A stretch of DNA of 64,000 nt from Microbacterium suwonense (GTDB lineage: Bacteria; Actinomycetota; Actinomycetes; Actinomycetales; Microbacteriaceae), in assembly GCF_030296555.1 (NCBI RefSeq), contig NZ_AP027728.1:2666001-2730000 (forward strand), written 5' to 3'. The position numbers were made by a program, and so were the translations under genes. The notes beneath the pieces are model-generated. The model saw only the letters and a program-made list of their open reading frames with translations. It had not been told where the DNA came from and made no database searches. Positions 55,034 to 64,000 of this stretch are shown piece after piece; within the stretch, counting starts at the first letter, position 1, and each line of letters opens with the position of its first letter.

Positions 55034-55447
55034 TCATTCCGGCGGCAGTACGAAGTCCCCGGTGTCGCCGGGGTTGACCGCGACCTCCCAGCGGAACCCG
55101 TCAGGGTCGGTGAAATAGCCCGAATAGCCGCCCCATTCGCGTCGGCTCGCCGGCGACACCGTCGCGCCGAGCGTCTCGGCCTCGGCGAGCACCGCGTCCA
55201 CCTCCGCCTCGGTGGCCAGGTTGTGCGAGAGGGTGAGGGGAGCGACGCCGGATGCCGGGGCCTCGCCGATCTCCGCGATGAAACCCTCCACGCTCCACAG
55301 CGAGAGGATCACCCGGTCGGCGACGGGCAGCATCAGCACCTCTTCGTTCGCGAAGACAGGATGCCAGCCCAGCCCGTCGACGTAGAACGCCCGGCTGCGG
55401 GCGACGTCGGCGACGGCCAGGGTGATGAAGCTCAGACGCTGTTCCAT
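55034..55447 (-). CDS. VOC-family protein (glyoxalase-like)
   Basis: 137 residues, one vicinal-oxygen-chelate fold of two babbab modules: FITLAVADVARSRAFYVDGL at the start and YSGYFTDPDGFRWEVAVNP near the end. The metal ligands are not all present, so it may be a binding or non-metal member. The ATG at 55447 (MEQRLSF) is used; 55453 is an alternative. Confidence 0.85.
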   Translation of the reverse strand: MEQRLSFITLAVADVARSRAFYVDGLGWHPVFANEEVLMLPVADRVILSLWSVEGFIAEIGEAPASGVAPLTLSHNLATEAEVDAVLAEAETLGATVSPASRREWGGYSGYFTDPDGFRWEVAVNPGDTGDFVLPPE

Positions 55448-55574
55448 GGGCATCAGCCTGCCACCGGCATCCGACAGCCGGCACCCTCGGATGTCGCATG
55501 CGGGGCGACGGTAGGATTGAAGGCGCCCGTAGTCACGGGCGTCACCCCCGTAGCATCCGACCATTGGAGCCACC

Positions 55575-56960
55575 GTGGCCGAACAGTCCCGTCTTGACAA
55601 GGTCATCGCCCTCGCCCGCCACCGCGGGTTCGTCTTCCAAGCGGGTGAGATCTACGGCGGTTCGCGTTCAGCATGGGACTACGGCCCCCTCGGCACCGAG
55701 CTGAAGGAGAACATCCGACGGCAGTGGTGGCAGACGTTCGTGCGCGGCCGCGGCGACATGGTGGGGCTGGACTCCAGCATCATCCTGCCCAAGCGCGTGT
55801 GGGAGGCGTCCGGTCACGTCGCCACCTTCACCGACCCGCTGGTGGAGTGCCTGCAGTGCCACAAGCGCCACCGCGAAGACCACCTGATCGAGGCGTTCGA
55901 GGCGAAGAAGGGCCGCGCCCCCGAGAACGGGATGGCCGACATCGCGTGCCCCGACTGCGGAACCCGCGGCAGGTGGACCGAGCCGAAGGCGTTCTCCGGC
56001 CTGATCAAGACCTACCTCGGCGTCGTCGACGACGAGTCGGGACTGTACTTCCTGCGTCCCGAGACCGCGCAGGGCATCTTCGTGAACTTCGCGAACGTGC
56101 TCACCGCCTCGCGCAAGAAGCCCCCGTTCGGCATCGGCCAGGTCGGCAAGGCGTTCCGCAACGAGATCACCCCGGGCAACTTCATCTTCCGCACGCGCGA
56201 GTTCGAGCAGATGGAGATCGAGTACTTCGTGCCTCCGGCCGAGGCGCAGGAGTGGTTCGAGCACTGGGTCGAGGCCTGCTGGGCGTGGTTCGAAGACCTC
56301 GGCATCGACACCGACAACATGCGCCGCTTCGACGTGCCCGAGGACGAGCGTGCGCACTACTCGGCCGCCACGATCGACTTCGAGTACCGCTTCGGGTTCG
56401 CGGGCTCCGAGTGGGGCGAGCTGATGGGCGTCGCCAACCGCACCGACTACGACCTGTCCAGTCACACCGAGGCATCCGGCTCCTCGCTGACCTACTTCGA
56501 CCAGGCATCCGGCGAGCGGTACACGCCGTATGTGATCGAGCCGTCGTTCGGCCTGACCCGTTCGATGATGGCGTTCCTCGTCGACGCGTACGTCGAGGAG
56601 CAGGTGCCCAACGCGAAGGGCGGCACCGACACCCGCACGGTGCTCAAACTCGACCCGCGCCTGTCGCCGATCAAGGTCGCCGTGCTGCCGCTCTCGCGCA
56701 ACGAGCGCCTCTCGCCGCTGGCTCGCGAGGTGGCCGACAAACTGCGCGGCAAGTGGACCGTCGACTTCGACGATGCCGGCGCGATCGGCCGGCGTTACCG
56801 CCGGCAGGACGAGGTCGGCACGCCGTTCTGCGTCACAGTCGACTTCGACTCGCTCGACGACGACGCGGTCACCGTGCGCGACCGCGACACCATGGCGCAG
56901 GAGCGTGTGCCGCTCGACAACCTGCACGCCTATCTCGCAGAGCGCCTGCGCGGCGCCTGA
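55575..56960 (+). CDS. glyS: Glycyl-tRNA synthetase (alpha2 type)
   Basis: 461 residues, single-chain class II synthetase. Motif 1 [16 protein letters not shown], a zinc-binding CLQC...CPDCG pair in the insertion, motif 2 [24 protein letters not shown], motif 3 [11 protein letters not shown], then the anticodon-binding domain ([19 protein letters not shown]). GTG start with TTGGAG 6 bases upstream. A GCCCGT-AGTC-ACGGGC hairpin lies at 55525-55540 in the leader. It is followed by a large two-way terminator. Confidence 0.97.
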   Translation: MAEQSRLDKVIALARHRGFVFQAGEIYGGSRSAWDYGPLGTELKENIRRQWWQTFVRGRGDMVGLDSSIILPKRVWEASGHVATFTDPLVECLQCHKRHREDHLIEAFEAKKGRAPENGMADIACPDCGTRGRWTEPKAFSGLIKTYLGVVDDESGLYFLRPETAQGIFVNFANVLTASRKKPPFGIGQVGKAFRNEITPGNFIFRTREFEQMEIEYFVPPAEAQEWFEHWVEACWAWFEDLGIDTDNMRRFDVPEDERAHYSAATIDFEYRFGFAGSEWGELMGVANRTDYDLSSHTEASGSSLTYFDQASGERYTPYVIEPSFGLTRSMMAFLVDAYVEEQVPNAKGGTDTRTVLKLDPRLSPIKVAVLPLSRNERLSPLAREVADKLRGKWTVDFDDAGAIGRRYRRQDEVGTPFCVTVDFDSLDDDAVTVRDRDTMAQERVPLDNLHAYLAERLRGA

Positions 56961-57009
56961 CTCCCGGAGGCAGGGGGCGGAAGTCCCCGCCCCTGGCCTG
57001 CGCGCATCC

Positions 57010-57083
57010 CCGCCCCTGCTCAGCTACCTCGCCCCTGCTGGTTTACGTGAATCAGCAGGGGCGAGGTAGTTCGACAGGGGCGG
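57010..57083. terminator. Two-way terminator between glyS and the mannosidase gene
   Basis: Inner perfect 17-bp stem CTACCTCGCCCCTGCTG (57024-57040) with CAGCAGGGGCGAGGTAG (57053-57069). An outer CCGCCCCTG/CAGGGGCGG stem (57010-57018 and 57075-57083) is separated from it by 5-base mismatched parts. CGCCCCTG appears in both stems, so alternative pairings exist. It lies between convergent genes. Confidence 0.75.
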
Positions 57084-57099
57084 GAACGGATGCCGGGGC

Positions 57100-60000
57100 T
57101 CAGGCCCGCGCGATGCGCAGCGTGCGCACCTCGAACGGGTGCAGCACCAGCTTGCCGCCGGTGCGCGGCGACTCCATCTCGTCCTCGATCAGCGAGACCT
57201 CGCGGATGCCGGAATGCGCGAACGCCACATCCAACGTCCCGCGCGTCCGCCGGCCGAGCGACTCGTACACACGCACGATCACGTCGCCCGAACGGTCGTC
57301 GGCCAGCTTCACCGACGACACGACGATGCCCGCGCCGGTGACCGACACCAGCGGCTCGACCTCGTTGGCCCCGCGCACGACGTGCGCCGGTGCGTTCAGG
57401 CGAAGGCCCTCGGCGGTGGCGATCTCGGCATCCGCTCCGATCACCAGCCCGACCTCGATCTGGTGGTGCCCGTGGTCGGTGTCGGGATCGGGGAAGCGCG
57501 GAGCGCGCAGCAGCGACAGCCGGATGGTGGTGGTGACGTCGTCGCCGTCTGCATCGCGCGTGGTGTCGTAGCCGTAGATCGAGTCGTTCACGAGCGCGAC
57601 GCCGAAGCCGTCGTCCTCCTGCGCGAGCACGAACCGGTGCATGGAGGTCTCGAACTTCGCCGCCTCCCAGCTGGTGTTCACATGCGTCACCCGGCGCTGG
57701 AAGCCGAACTGCGTCTCGGCGAGGGTCTCGCGGGCGAACAGGTCGAGTGGGAAGGCGAGCTTGAGCAGCTTCTCGGTCTCGTGCCAATCGATCCCGTTGC
57801 GCAAGACGATCGTGCGCGAGCCGGGTGCGAGCACGATGGTCTGGGTCAGGCGCGACTCCGAGAACGCGCGCTCGACGACCACGGTCGCGACGCCGTCGAC
57901 CACGGATGCCGAGATCGACGCCACCTCAGTCAGGTCCTCGACGCGGTTGCGGTAGTACCGGTCGATGTCCCACGCGTCCCACATGTTCGGGAAGTCCTGA
58001 TGCAGCTGGAACAGGTTCGCCGGCTGGTTGGCGGGGATCGTCTCGCGGCCGGATGTCAGGTCCACAGCCGACGTGATGAGACCCTCTGCGGAGACGGTCA
58101 CCGAGATGAGGTCGTTGCTGAGGAGGTAACCGTCGGGCGACTCGGTGAGGGTGGCACCCTCCGTCCCGCTGCGGGCGTCTCGAACGGCGGCACCCAGCGT
58201 CCGCCCTCCGCCGACCGACGTCGGCGTGAACACCAGTTCGCGATCGCCGTCGCCCGCCAACGCCCTTCGCGCCGCGGACGACAGCTCTTCAGCATCCGAC
58301 AGCACTTCGGTCAGCACGGAAACGGCCTCGCGATGCACCCACGCGATCGACGTGCCGGGCAGGATGTCGTGGAACTCGTGCAGCAGCACGAGCTGCCACA
58401 GCCGATCGAGTTCTTCGTACGGATACGCCGCCCCCAGATGCACGGCGGCGGTCGCCGCCCACAGTTCCGCCTCGATCAGCGCCTGCTCCGCCCAGCGGTG
58501 CAGCGCCTTCGTGGCGTGCTGGCTGGTGAGCGTGCCGCGGTGCAGCTCCAGGTACAGCTCGCCGACCCACACGGCGGGGTCGGTCAGCTCAGCCTTGGCA
58601 TCGTCGAAGAAGGCATCCGGATGCTTCCACTCGACCTGCGCGGCGCCCTCCAGCGACGCCATCCGTGCGGCCTTCCCGGTCATCTCCCGGGTCGTGCCGC
58701 CGCCACCATCGCCCCAGCCGACCGGGGCGATCGACATCGTGGCGACCCGGTTCTCCTTGAACTGGCGGCTGGCCTTGGCGACCTCCATGCCGGACAGCTG
58801 GGAGTTGTAGGTGTCCATCGGCGGGAAGTGCGTGAATACGCGGGAGCCGTCGATGCCCTCCCACAGGAAGCTGTGGTGCGGGAAGACGTTGCGCTGGTTC
58901 CAGGAGATCTTCTGCGTGAAGAACCACTCGAACCCGGCCCGGCGCATCAGCTGCGGCAGCGCGGGGAGTACCCGAAGCTGTCGGGCAGCCAGACGCCCTT
59001 GGAGCGGATGCCGAATTCGCGCTCGAAGAAGCGCTGGCCGTGCGAGAACTGGCGCACCAGCGACTCTCCGGTCGGCATGACGGTGTCGGATTCGACCCAC
59101 ATTCCGCCCAGCGGCAGGAAGCGACCGGCGGCGACTGCGTCGCGAACCCGCGCGAACACCTCGGGGCGGTGTTCCTTGATCCACGCATACTGCTGGGCGC
59201 TGGACATGCCGTAGAGAAAATCGGGCTGCTCGTCGATGAGGGTCGCCATCGACGAGGTGGTGCGGGCGACCTTGCGGATCGTCTCACGCACCGGCCAGAG
59301 CCACGCGGAGTCGATGTGGGCGTGCCCGATCGCCGCGATGCGGTGCGCACTGGCATCCGCCGGGGAGGCGAGCACGTCGGCCAACTGCGCCCTGGCGTCG
59401 GATGCCGTCTCGACGATGTGCTGCAGGTCGAGGGCGTCGAGGGCGTCGTCGAGCGCCTGCAGGATGCGCATCCGTCGGGGGCTGGTCTCAGGCAGCTCGG
59501 CCTGCAGCTCGATCAGCACCTCCAGGTCGAGCGCGAGCTCGAAGACGTCGGGCTCGAACACCGCCAGGTCCATGTGCCGCACCCGGTACAGCGGCTCGGG
59601 GAGGAGGTCTGGATGTCGCCCTCCGGCGTCGGCAGGAAGGGGTGGTAGTCGAGCAGAACCGGGTTCGACGCACCTTCGAGATAGAACTCGACGGCCTCCC
59701 CCGGTGCGGCATCGACCGGCAGCCACTGGTTGCGCGGGTTGAGGCTCTTGAGGGGCACAGGGCCGGAATCGGATGCCAGGTAGGCGAGCGCCTCGCACTG
59801 GAACCCGGTCATGTTCACGTCGAAGCCCAGATCGACGAGCGCCTCGACCTGCTTCCCGGCCCACTCGGCCGGGACGGTGCCGCGCATCCGGAACCATGTC
59901 GTGCCCCAGGCGGGACCCCACATGCTGCCAGCGGTGAACGGCTCGTACTCCAGCGCGAGACCGTCGGCGGGGGCGATCGGCTCGCCGGGGAGCTGGTGCG

Positions 60001-60103
60001 CGGAGATCTCCAGCGGCATCCGGGCGGAGTGGATGGCGGGCTTCACTCGTTCGGTGAGTACCCGGTTCACGCGGCCGACGGTGAGCGAGGTCTCTTCGTG
60101 CAC
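57100..60103 (-). pseudogene. GH38 alpha-mannosidase (two frameshifts; probably intact)
   Basis: Retaining alpha-mannosidase, 1001 residues after repair, no signal peptide. Zinc/active-site motifs: HAHIDSAWLWPVRET, nucleophile Asp in LPDSFGYSPALP, and LHEFHDILPGTS; large C-terminal beta-sandwich domains follow. One base is missing at 59598-59601 (after GDIQTS, resuming PEPLYRVRHMDL) and one at 58963-58966 (SPALPQLMRRAGF). GTG start with AAGGAG 7 bases upstream. It starts 21 bases after the GH5-like gene in one operon. It probably trims imported mannosides or glycoprotein sugars. Confidence 0.9.
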
Positions 60104-60124
60104 GGGGCGCTCCTTCGAGGTCGG

Positions 60125-61415
60125 TCAGCCGACCACGGTGTTGTTCGACGAGTAGGTCGCGATGCTCTGCGACAGGTCTGGGTGAACCAGTTCGGTTATG
60201 CCTCGGGCGGCGAGCTTCACGGCATCCGCGGCATCCGTTGACGTCACGAACGCCGCATCCACTCCGTCGTCGCATGCCGCGAGCCAAGCATCGAAGACCG
60301 GCCCGCCGGGTGCGATTCCGCCGCGGCTGACCGGGGTGTCGTCGGCATCCACCTCGATGACGATCCCGAGCGCACGGGTGGGCGTCGCCTGTGGCGTGCG
60401 CAATTCGGGGATGATCTCGGCGAGGCGCCGCCCGAGGGCTTCACCGCGCCCTCCTGGTCGATCAGCCCGAGCGAGTACTCCAGCTCGGGAAAATCGCCCA
60501 GAGTCCGGCTGACGTCGTGCGAGCACCACCAGGTCACTCCCCACAGATTCTCGGTGCGGGCCGCGTGGCGCACGGTCGCCTCGAGGAACCCTGGCATCTC
60601 GTCGTCGCTCAGGCAGTTCGACGGCGCACCGACCTCCTGCAGCCAGGTGCGGCGTCGCGGGTCGGTTGCGAACGCGCGGGAGACCTCGATCAGGTACTCG
60701 GCGTGACGGTCGGATGCTGTCGATCGGCCACCGTACCGCTGGGCGGTGCCGTTGAAGATCCAGGAGTGCACGGTGGTCATCGCTCCGAGCCGTGCGGCGA
60801 GGGCGGGCGTGAAGCCGTGCCCGTCGAGGTACCAGGCGGCATCGTACTCGCTGTGCACGTGCTCCTGATCGGGAGCAGCGGAGTCCGCGGCGTCCAGCAG
60901 CGTGGTGATCCAACTCGTCGCCTCCGCCGTCGTCACCGGCCAGGGGAGGGATGCACGGATGCCGAGAACTGGTTCGTCTCGTTCCCGGTGGTGAACCCGA
61001 GGAAGTTCTCTGCGTCGCCGAGCGCCTCACTGAGGCGTTCGATCAGGGCGACCTGGCCGCTCAGCGCATCCGGATGCGTGAAAATGTTCCTGTCGTGCCA
61101 GGTGGACAGCCATGCCGGGATGAAGTCGAAGCTCGACAGATGGCCCTGGATGACGTCGACACTGGCCTCCAGCCCGAACTCGGCGGCAGCATCGACGACG
61201 GCGCGCACGTCGGCGACGGCGTCGGCACGGATCAGCGTGCGGTTGGGCTGCAGCACCGGCCACAACGGGAAGATGCGCACGTGGTCCAAGCCCAGTTCCG
61301 CCAGGCCTGCGAAGTCGCGACGCGTGTCCTCGAGGTTCAGCGACAGCCAGGAGTGCATCCAGTTCGTCGACGGGGTGTAGTTCGCGCCGAAGCGCAGCGG
61401 TGTGCCGGCAGACAT
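60125..61415 (-). pseudogene. GH5-like glycoside hydrolase (two frameshifts; probably intact)
   Basis: About 430 residues after repair, TIM-barrel hydrolase of the GH5/mannanase type, no signal peptide. It starts [20 protein letters not shown]. The acid/base Glu is in [11 protein letters not shown] and a likely nucleophile Glu in [10 protein letters not shown]. One base is missing at 60943-60946 (resuming [11 protein letters not shown]) and one at 60436-60438 (resuming [13 protein letters not shown]). AAGGGA upstream of the ATG at 61415. The pairing with GH38 suggests breakdown of a mannose-containing glycan. Confidence 0.8.
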
Positions 61416-61465
61416 TGCGGCGGTCCCTTCGTCGGTCGAGCAGTCCACGGCAATGCTATGTCGCG

Positions 61466-61492
61466 GGTGCCTAATAGACTCTCCACGGCACC
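61466..61492. promoter_or_regulatory. Inverted repeat in the divergent gap before the mannosidase operon
   Basis: GGTGCC-N15-GGCACC (61466-61471 and 61487-61492) spanning a TAATAG -10 box of the plus-strand gene. It may be an operator. No dedicated regulator for the mannosidase operon is seen nearby. Confidence 0.35.
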
Positions 61493-61507
61493 ACCGAGAG
61501 GATCAGG

Positions 61508-61984
61508 ATGACAATCGACACGGTCAAGAAGCACCAGGACTACAACCCCGGCCCCCGGGTCGGGATCACGTTCTCGACCTTCGACCTGCTGCACGCCGGG
61601 CATATCATGATGCTCGCTGAAGCGAAGCGTCAGTGCGATTACCTGATCTGCGGCCTGCAGATGGATCCGACGCTCGACCGGCCCGAGAAGAATGCCCCGA
61701 CGCAGACCGTCGTCGAGCGCTACATCCAGCTGCGCGGCTGCGAGTACGTCGACGAGATCGTGCCGTACTCCACCGAGCAGGACCTCGAAGACATCCTGCG
61801 CGCCTTCAAACTCGACGTCCGCATCGTCGGCGACGAGTACGCGGACCGCGACTTCACCGGCCGCGCCTACTGCGAAGAGGCCGGCATCGAGCTGTACTTC
61901 AACAGCCGCGACCACCGCTTCTCCAGCTCTGGACTGCGCAAGATCGTCGCGGCCCGAGAGGCCGAGCGCACCGCGCGCGTCTGA
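61508..61984 (+). CDS. Glycerol-3-phosphate cytidylyltransferase-like protein (TagD family)
   Basis: 158 residues, nucleotidyltransferase fold. HxGH motif in FSTFDLLHAGHIMMLAEAK, and the second signature HRFSSSGLRKIV takes the place of RTEGISTT. It makes CDP-activated alcohols, classically CDP-glycerol for wall teichoic acids; the exact substrate here is open. GAGGATCAGG precedes the ATG. It is divergent from the mannosidase operon. Confidence 0.88.
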   Translation: MTIDTVKKHQDYNPGPRVGITFSTFDLLHAGHIMMLAEAKRQCDYLICGLQMDPTLDRPEKNAPTQTVVERYIQLRGCEYVDEIVPYSTEQDLEDILRAFKLDVRIVGDEYADRDFTGRAYCEEAGIELYFNSRDHRFSSSGLRKIVAAREAERTARV

Positions 61985-62020
61985 GGACGGCCGATGGCGT
62001 CGCGTCGGTAGAGTGGGCTC

Positions 62021-62683
62021 ATGGTCGATGTGGATGCCGGTGCGGTCGGCGCCCGTGCCCGTCGGCGCACCTGGATGCTCGGCGGCGGTCTGCTCGCGGC
62101 ATCCGCTCTGCTGGGGCTCGCCGCCCCGAGCCTGTCGAGTCTGCCGGGCCTGCCGTACCTCTCGCTGCCGACGCTGCTGTTCTCGGGCGGAGCGATCGTC
62201 TTCGCGGTCGGGCTGGGCAGGTCGGGCAGCGTCACCGCGCGACGTCCGTTCGGGACGGGCGCGCTCGTCGCGCTGGCCATCTGGTTCCTCGTGCAGCCGC
62301 TGGTGCTCCTGCCCCTGCCGGAGGACGAGGCGGCGCTGCCGGACTTCGTCGCGGCGATGAGCATGATCGGGATCACCCTCGAGGTGATCGCGCTCGTACT
62401 CGCGGTGACGGCCGTGACCCAGATCGGACGGAGCGACGTCGTGCCGCGTCCCTGGAACTGGGCGCCGCTGTGGGCGCTCCTGGCGACGGTCGTCGCCTGG
62501 TTGCTGCAATCGGGACTCGTGCTCGGTCCCGGGATCGCTGATGATCAGGGCGTGCTGCTCGCCGTGTTCGGACTCAGTGGCATCCTCGAGGCTGGCGCCG
62601 TCGCCTTCCTCGGTGTGCTGGCGATGATCCTCGCCGTGCGGCCCGCAGGCGGTGCGACAGTGGTCTACAGCTCGGCGGAGTGA
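62021..62683 (+). CDS. Six-helix membrane protein of unknown function
   Basis: 220 residues, about six hydrophobic helices (MLGGGLLAASALLGLAA, LPTLLFSGGAIVFAVGL, GALVALAIWFLVQPLVL, SMIGITLEVIALVLAV, LWALLATVVAWLLQ, GAVAFLGVLAMILAVR) with short loops. TAGAGT lies 6 bases before the ATG, so leaderless. No catalytic or transport motif is recognised. Confidence 0.7.
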   Translation: MVDVDAGAVGARARRRTWMLGGGLLAASALLGLAAPSLSSLPGLPYLSLPTLLFSGGAIVFAVGLGRSGSVTARRPFGTGALVALAIWFLVQPLVLLPLPEDEAALPDFVAAMSMIGITLEVIALVLAVTAVTQIGRSDVVPRPWNWAPLWALLATVVAWLLQSGLVLGPGIADDQGVLLAVFGLSGILEAGAVAFLGVLAMILAVRPAGGATVVYSSAE

Positions 62684-62699
62684 CCGCTCGGCTCGCGCC

Positions 62700-63275
62700 T
62701 CACTTGCCCGTCTTGGCTGCGGCCTTGATCGCCTTCTTGTGTGCGCGCACCTTCGCCAGCGACTCGGGCGAGACGATGTCGGCGACGCTGCGGTACGAGC
62801 CGTCCTCGCCGTAGGGCGCGGATGCCTCCCGCCAGCCCGCGCCGGTGAACCCGTACTGCTTGCCGAGCAGCGCGAGGAAGATCTTCGCCTTCTGCTCACC
62901 GAAACCGGGCAGCTTCTTCAACCGCTTCAGGACCTCGGCGCCGTCGGGGTCGCCGTCGGTCCACAGGGCGGATGCATCGCCGCCCCAGGCATCGATGAGG
63001 GTCTGGCACAGCGTCTGCACCCGGGTGGCCATCGATCCGGGAAAGCGGTGCACAGCGGGCGATTCCCGGAACGCCTCGAGGAAGGCATCCGGATCCATGC
63101 CGGCGATGGCCGCGGCATCCGTCGCGCCCGTGCGCTGCACGATCTTGAGCGGACCCGCGAACGCGGTCTCCATCGGCACCTGCTGGTCCAGCAGCATCCC
63201 GATCAGGAGGGCGAGGGGGTTGTCGCTCAACAGTTTGTCGGCTTTGGCGTCGTCGGTGAGGTGCAGTTCCGGCAT
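62700..63275 (-). CDS. HhH-GPD-family DNA repair protein
   Basis: 191 residues: NPLALLIGMLLDQQVPMETA at the start, a helix-hairpin-helix KKLPGFGEQKAKIFLALLGK, and a basic C-terminal tail (KKAIKAAAKTGK). The full endonuclease III layout, with its iron-sulfur Cys cluster, is absent. It belongs to the small HhH-GPD group common in Actinobacteria, with proposed base-excision function. The ATG is at 63275. It converges with the membrane protein gene. Confidence 0.85.
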   Translation of the reverse strand: MPELHLTDDAKADKLLSDNPLALLIGMLLDQQVPMETAFAGPLKIVQRTGATDAAAIAGMDPDAFLEAFRESPAVHRFPGSMATRVQTLCQTLIDAWGGDASALWTDGDPDGAEVLKRLKKLPGFGEQKAKIFLALLGKQYGFTGAGWREASAPYGEDGSYRSVADIVSPESLAKVRAHKKAIKAAAKTGK

Positions 63276-63364
63276 GCCGTCAGTATCGCAGGAAGCAGTA
63301 TCAAGGGACATGGAGGGCCGCGCTGATAGAGGCGGTAGATCTACCAGGGGTCCTAATAGTCTTA

Positions 63365-63907
63365 ATGGAGCGAGCCCTGCATTCCTGGGGGACTGTAACG
63401 TTTTGGACAATGGGAGTCGAGCACACGCGAGAGCTGAGGCGCAGATTTCTGAACCTCGGGATTGGCGAGATCGTCGCAGCGGTCATCTTCTGCTTTGCCA
63501 TGGCCTGGGCGATCTCGCCAATAATCGCGTCCGACTCCGACCGGCTCGCGGTCTGGGCCGCGCTCATACCGCTGGTCGCAATACTCGTCCAGGCGGGCAT
63601 CTACTGGCTGGCGGCGCGCGCCTGGATCGGGCGCGGAAGCATGCCGCAAACCATGCGGACCGTCTACCGGTGCTTTCGCCTCGTCGACGCAGTGCTGCTG
63701 GCAGCTAGCCTCGTCGCGGTCGTCGCAATGCGCCCGAGCGCGGCCGCTCTTGTGCTGGCCCTTGCCGTGTGGCTCTTCGGTGTCGCCGAATATGTCAACT
63801 ACTATGTCGTGCGACTGGCGTATCCGTTTTCTCGCTGGCTAGTGGAGGTCGGCCACCGACGTACGCCGAGACTTGTCAAGGACATGCGCGACCGCAGTTC
63901 GGCGTGA
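63365..63907 (+). CDS. Four-helix membrane protein
   Basis: 180 residues. Helices at about IVAAVIFCFAMAWAI, LIPLVAILVQAGIYWLA, LVDAVLLAASLVAVVAM and ALVLALAVWLFGVAEYV. Basic loops and a charged C-tail follow (HRRTPRLVKDMRDRSS). TAATAG (63353-63358) lies 6 bases before the ATG, fitting a leaderless mRNA; an ATG at 63410 is an alternative start. Codon use is less GC-rich than the neighbours and contains more GCA, ATA and TTT codons, which may point to a different origin. Confidence 0.7.
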   Translation: MERALHSWGTVTFWTMGVEHTRELRRRFLNLGIGEIVAAVIFCFAMAWAISPIIASDSDRLAVWAALIPLVAILVQAGIYWLAARAWIGRGSMPQTMRTVYRCFRLVDAVLLAASLVAVVAMRPSAAALVLALAVWLFGVAEYVNYYVVRLAYPFSRWLVEVGHRRTPRLVKDMRDRSSA

Positions 63908-63909
63908 TC

Positions 63910-63954
63910 GCCGGGCCGCACTACCTGACCGTCAATTAGGTAGTGAGGCCCGGC
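63910..63954 (+). terminator. Terminator after the last membrane protein gene
   Basis: GCCGGGCCGCACTACCT (63910-63926) pairs with AGGTAGTGAGGCCCGGC (63938-63954) with one mismatch and an 11-base loop, followed by CTT. The stem begins 3 bases after the stop. Confidence 0.85.
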
Positions 63955-64000
63955 CTTCCGCAGCGATTGCTGCCACATGGTTAAACGACCTGCTGGTCGA

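Noticed and set aside
55501..55574. A T-box riboswitch before glyS
   Set aside because: Only a 6-bp hairpin is present; the conserved T-box and specifier loop are absent and the leader is too short.

Overview
The window comes from a high-GC actinobacterium, most likely Microbacteriaceae and probably Microbacterium or a close relative. The evidence is the dnaK-grpE-dnaJ-hspR order, an HspR-type HAIR site in front of clpB, sugar ABC importers lacking their own ATPase, many GTG starts, and many genes that start 6-7 bases after a TANNNT -10 box (leaderless mRNAs). No tRNA, rRNA, CRISPR array, transposase or phage gene was seen. No stretch longer than about 300 bases lacks a gene. This is ordinary chromosome, mostly metabolism, transport and regulation.

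Layout. 1-2.3 kb: end of dnaK, then grpE, a zinc-finger-less dnaJ and hspR, closed by a two-way terminator. 2.4-4.5 kb: magnesium transporter mgtE behind a leader with a small upstream ORF, preceded by a TetR gene. 4.6-9.1 kb: beta-glucosidase (GH1), MFS transporter and sulfatase. 9.1-15.9 kb: an unknown protein, a glycosyltransferase, an ene-reductase with its MarR regulator, a small membrane protein, an NRDE protein, coaBC and a TetR. 15.9-22.2 kb: membrane protein, clpB, zwf and a GH15 glucoamylase-like gene. 22.3-28 kb: two-component system plus a ferric-iron-type ABC importer. 28-30.4 kb: nitroreductase, alpha/beta hydrolase and its TetR. 30.4-34.6 kb: kinase and regulator followed by an ABC-2 exporter. 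34.7-36.9 kb: xth, a PEBP-family gene and pyrE. 37-41.4 kb: LacI regulator and a sugar ABC importer. 41.4-43.9 kb: manganese locus (mntH and mntR). 44-50.7 kb: SpoU methyltransferase, acyl-CoA dehydrogenase, MATE exporter, DUF1992 protein and M13 peptidase. 50.8-57 kb: an inactive-looking beta-lactamase fold, an alpha-hydroxy-acid oxidase, HIT, GNAT and VOC proteins, and glyS. 57.1-61.4 kb: mannosidase operon (GH38 and a GH5-like gene). 61.5-64 kb: cytidylyltransferase, membrane proteins and a HhH-GPD DNA-repair protein.

Regulation is unusually easy to read. HspR (1801-2268) should control clpB through the HAIR site at 16609-16629. The MarR gene has three copies of a TTGTTCGAACAA-like operator around itself and its target. 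MntR has a long inverted repeat over the mntH start. The LacI gene and its ABC importer share TGGCAACGTTTTC.

Quality caution. Fourteen one-base deletions in short G or C runs, spread over twelve genes including essential ones (coaBC), plus one in-frame stop, break otherwise normal reading frames. Each gene is restored by adding one G/C per site. This looks like consensus error in the assembly rather than gene decay, so these loci are typed as pseudogene here only because no single frame can be drawn.

The least explained signals are two small families of palindromic elements, one inside a response-regulator linker, and a heavy excess of the heptamer GGATGCC/GGCATCC that seems to override normal codon choice.
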